This document shows positions 6,063 through 7,993 of a DNA stretch of 7,993 bases, piece after piece (position 1 is the first letter of the stretch; each line of letters begins with the position of its first letter). The DNA lies in the NCBI GenBank assembly GCA_013139345.1, contig WTAY01000065.1:1-7993 (forward strand). Reading direction: 5' to 3'. Source of the DNA: Methylophaga sp. Lineage in GTDB: Bacteria > Pseudomonadota > Gammaproteobacteria > Nitrosococcales > Methylophagaceae. A program made the position numbers and the translations under genes. The notes below the pieces were generated by a model that worked only from the letters and a program-made list of their open reading frames with translations, did no database searches and was not told the DNA's origin.

Positions 6063-7314
6063 AAACAGCTAAACCCGCGCTATAACCTGATGACCATGCC
6101 CATTGAAAATTATAACCGCCTAAATGACCGGTTACATCAAGCACTTCACCAATAAAATATAAGCCCAGTTGCTGCTTTGCTTCCATTGTTTTTGAACTAA
6201 TGCCATTTGTATCAACACCGCCTAATGTTACTTCAGCAGTACGATACCCTTCTGTTGCTGAAGGTTTTAAAGTCCAGTTATTAATAGTATTACCAATCAT
6301 CATTAGTTGTTTATCACTATATTCTGCTAAGGGACTATCAGCAGTATTTGACCACCATAAGGTTTGTAATTCATTAACCAGCGCTTTTGCCAACTTTTTA
6401 GCTAATAGTGTTCGTAATAAGAGTTTCCCTTGCTTCTTTTTGGCTTCAATAAGCCATTCAGCAACATCAAGATAAGGTATTAAATTTATACTAATTTCAT
6501 CGCCTTGTTGCCAATAATTGGAGATTTGTAATACAACAGGGCCGCTTATTCCTCGATGAGTGAATAAAATATTTTCGGTAAAGGTGTGGCCATTACAGCT
6601 TAGATCAACTTCCAATGCCAAACCCGATAATCGCTCACAAATTGCCTTAACAGCATCACTAAACATAAAGGGCACTAAACCTGCACGCCGATCAGTAAGT
6701 GCTAAGTTGAACTGCTTCGCAATCTCATAACCAATACCAGTCCCACCTAATGAGGGAATTGATAATGCACCCGTTGCAACAACCAGTGAATGGCATTCTA
6801 ATTTATCTGCTGAATGATCATGTGTAACAGAGAGCTGATATTGGCTTCGGGCATCTTCATGTTGGTGTTTATCAGAGTGTCCCTTTAACGCTAGAGCCTC
6901 AATCTTGTTAATCTCACAATGTGTTCTTATTTCAACACCCGCTTGGCTACACTCATCCAACAGCATGGTTAAAATTTCTTTTGCTGAGTTTTTACAAAAT
7001 TGTTGGCTATGCTTTCGCTCTTCAACTTCAATGCCATGACGCTCAACCATGGCAATAAAATCCCACTGACTATATCGTTTTAACGCGGCTTTACAGAAAT
7101 GTAAGTTATCAGAAATGAAATTTTCAGCTTCGACAAAGTGATTGGTGAAGTTGCACTTTCCACCACCCGACATAAGGATTTTTTTACCGACTTTGTTGGC
7201 TTTTTCGATCACCAAAACGCGTCGACCTCGCTGAGCCGCCGTAAAGGCACAAAGCAAACCAGAGGCACCGGCACCAATGATGATGACATCATATTGTGTT
7301 GAACTATATTGCAA
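6061..7314 (-). CDS. HI0933/YhiN-family FAD-dependent oxidoreductase (TTG start)
   Basis: This is a 417-residue flavoprotein of the HI0933-like family (TIGR00275; E. coli YhiN). The N-terminal Rossmann motif GAGASG (14-19) binds the ADP part of FAD, and E37 ends the second strand. Family hallmarks follow: GKKILMSGGGKCNFTN (43-58), ATGALSIPSLGGTGIGYEIA (180-199), LFTHRGISGPVVLQIS (250-265), TLGGVDT (363-369) and EVLDVTGHLGGYNFQWAWSS (390-409). The physiological substrate is not established for this family. The length is normal, so the gene is intact. The first codon is TTG: an in-frame TAA lies three codons upstream and no ATG or GTG occurs before the FAD motif. GAGTGGG about 10 bases ahead is a poor-to-moderate ribosome binding site. 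A His-rich segment at 146-175 looks like a lineage-specific insertion. It lies 67 bases downstream of fbp and directly ahead of the small membrane protein. Confidence 0.92.
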   Translation of the reverse strand: MQYSSTQYDVIIIGAGASGLLCAFTAAQRGRRVLVIEKANKVGKKILMSGGGKCNFTNHFVEAENFISDNLHFCKAALKRYSQWDFIAMVERHGIEVEERKHSQQFCKNSAKEILTMLLDECSQAGVEIRTHCEINKIEALALKGHSDKHQHEDARSQYQLSVTHDHSADKLECHSLVVATGALSIPSLGGTGIGYEIAKQFNLALTDRRAGLVPFMFSDAVKAICERLSGLALEVDLSCNGHTFTENILFTHRGISGPVVLQISNYWQQGDEISINLIPYLDVAEWLIEAKKKQGKLLLRTLLAKKLAKALVNELQTLWWSNTADSPLAEYSDKQLMMIGNTINNWTLKPSATEGYRTAEVTLGGVDTNGISSKTMEAKQQLGLYFIGEVLDVTGHLGGYNFQWAWSSGYSAGLAV

Positions 7315-7381
7315 TGATCGTTAACCCACTCAACATTCTTACTTCTCATACTCACATTATCGTGGGTATAACTTATAGCGT

Positions 7382-7993
7382 TTACTTGTTCTTATGATAA
7401 GCAACAATGCGTTCAACTTCATTTTTAGAACCTAAGATAACAGGAACACGTTGGTGAATATCATGTGCTTGGATATCCATAATACGTTCATAACCTGTTG
7501 AACTTAGCCCACCTGCTTGCTCCACAATAAAGCTCATAGGACTTGCTTCATACATAAGGCGTAGTTTACCGCCCTTAGTTGTTGGTTTATTATCAATGGG
7601 ATACATAAAGATACCGCCACGAGTCAGCACTCGATAAACTTCGGCTACCATTGATGCAACCCAACGCATATTAAAATTTTTCTCACGACCGCCATCAACA
7701 CCTTGGATACACTCTTCAACATAACGCTGTACTGGCTCTTCCCAAAATCGTTGATTTGACATATTAATAGCAAATTCAGCAGTATCTTCTGGAATAGTCA
7801 TGCTTGGGTGAGTCAGGATAAATTCCCCCACATCACGATCAAGTGTAAAACCATTGACACCATCACCAGTGGTGATAATCATCATCGTTGTTGGGCCATA
7901 AACACAAAAACCGGCACAGACTTGCTCGGTGCCTTTTTGCATAAAGTGTTCAACAGTAGGTTCAGTCACACCGTCTGGACAACGTAGAATTGA
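7382..7993 (-). CDS. fbp: Class 1 fructose-1,6-bisphosphatase, C-terminal part (cut by window edge)
   Basis: The last 203 codons of a class 1 FBPase run in from the right edge without a stop. The GTG at 7969 is an internal Val codon, since the frame continues upstream as SILRCPDGVTEP. The enzyme hydrolyses fructose-1,6-bisphosphate to fructose-6-phosphate plus phosphate in gluconeogenesis. Visible family segments are AGFCVYGPTTMM, where E. coli has AAGYVVYGSSTML, then the substrate and active-site region RGGIFMYP followed by GGKLRLMYEASPMS and VEQAGG, and near the end RIMDIQAHDIHQRVPVILGS. Full-length members have about 320-340 residues, so roughly the first 120-135 residues, with most metal ligands and the regulatory site, are outside the window. 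The end is intact, with a TAA stop. No terminator is visible in the 67-base gap before the oxidoreductase gene, so read-through is possible. Confidence 0.95.
   Translation of the reverse strand, partial: SILRCPDGVTEPTVEHFMQKGTEQVCAGFCVYGPTTMMIITTGDGVNGFTLDRDVGEFILTHPSMTIPEDTAEFAINMSNQRFWEEPVQRYVEECIQGVDGGREKNFNMRWVASMVAEVYRVLTRGGIFMYPIDNKPTTKGGKLRLMYEASPMSFIVEQAGGLSSTGYERIMDIQAHDIHQRVPVILGSKNEVERIVAYHKNK

Noticed and set aside
6200..6475. Plus-strand frame of 91 codons antisense to the oxidoreductase
   Set aside because: It overlaps conserved family motifs on the other strand and has no independent support.
1..7993. CRISPR array, tRNA, rRNA or transposase
   Set aside because: No regularly spaced repeats, no cloverleaf-like or rRNA-like sequence, and no reading frame with transposase or integrase motifs were seen.

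Overview
The window looks like chromosomal DNA from a marine gammaproteobacterium, probably of the order Alteromonadales (Colwellia or Thalassotalea type). The evidence is an AT-rich base composition, a porin-glnK-amtB cluster of the kind found in such bacteria, a gammaproteobacterial RhlE helicase, and GlnK and AmtB sequences close to the enterobacterial ones. The taxonomic placement is inferred from family resemblance, not from a marker gene.

Left third (1-2690, + strand): a nitrogen-scavenging operon. A near-consensus sigma-54 promoter lies at the extreme left edge (5-20). It is followed by a leader of about 190 bases, a TorF-family (TIGR02001-like) outer-membrane porin, an intrinsic terminator hairpin that abuts the next ribosome binding site, the PII protein GlnK, the ammonium channel AmtB, and a strong terminator. 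The likely logic is that NtrC and RpoN switch on an outer-membrane channel, an inner-membrane ammonium channel and the PII plug of that channel together under nitrogen limitation. The hairpin after the porin would set the porin:glnK-amtB ratio.

Middle (2690-5651, - strand): a DUF188/UPF0178 (YaiI-type) protein, a small secreted or periplasmic Sel1-repeat protein, and the DEAD-box RNA helicase RhlE with a basic C-terminal tail. RhlE has its own extended -10 promoter candidate. Two non-coding stretches carry degenerate inverted-repeat sequences. The clearer one, at 5545-5622, is a palindromic GTCATCC...GGATGAC element of about 78 bases that looks like a dispersed intergenic repeat.

Right third (5652-7993, - strand): an unrecognised small three-helix membrane protein, apparently translationally coupled to an upstream HI0933/YhiN-type FAD-dependent oxidoreductase with a TTG start. 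Beyond it is the C-terminal part of a class 1 fructose-1,6-bisphosphatase, cut by the right window edge.

There is no mobile element with a transposase, no CRISPR array and no tRNA or rRNA. Most of the window is ordinary housekeeping DNA. The parts worth following are the sigma-54 linkage of an uncharacterised porin to GlnK/AmtB, the internal terminator, the repeat element and the membrane protein of unknown function.
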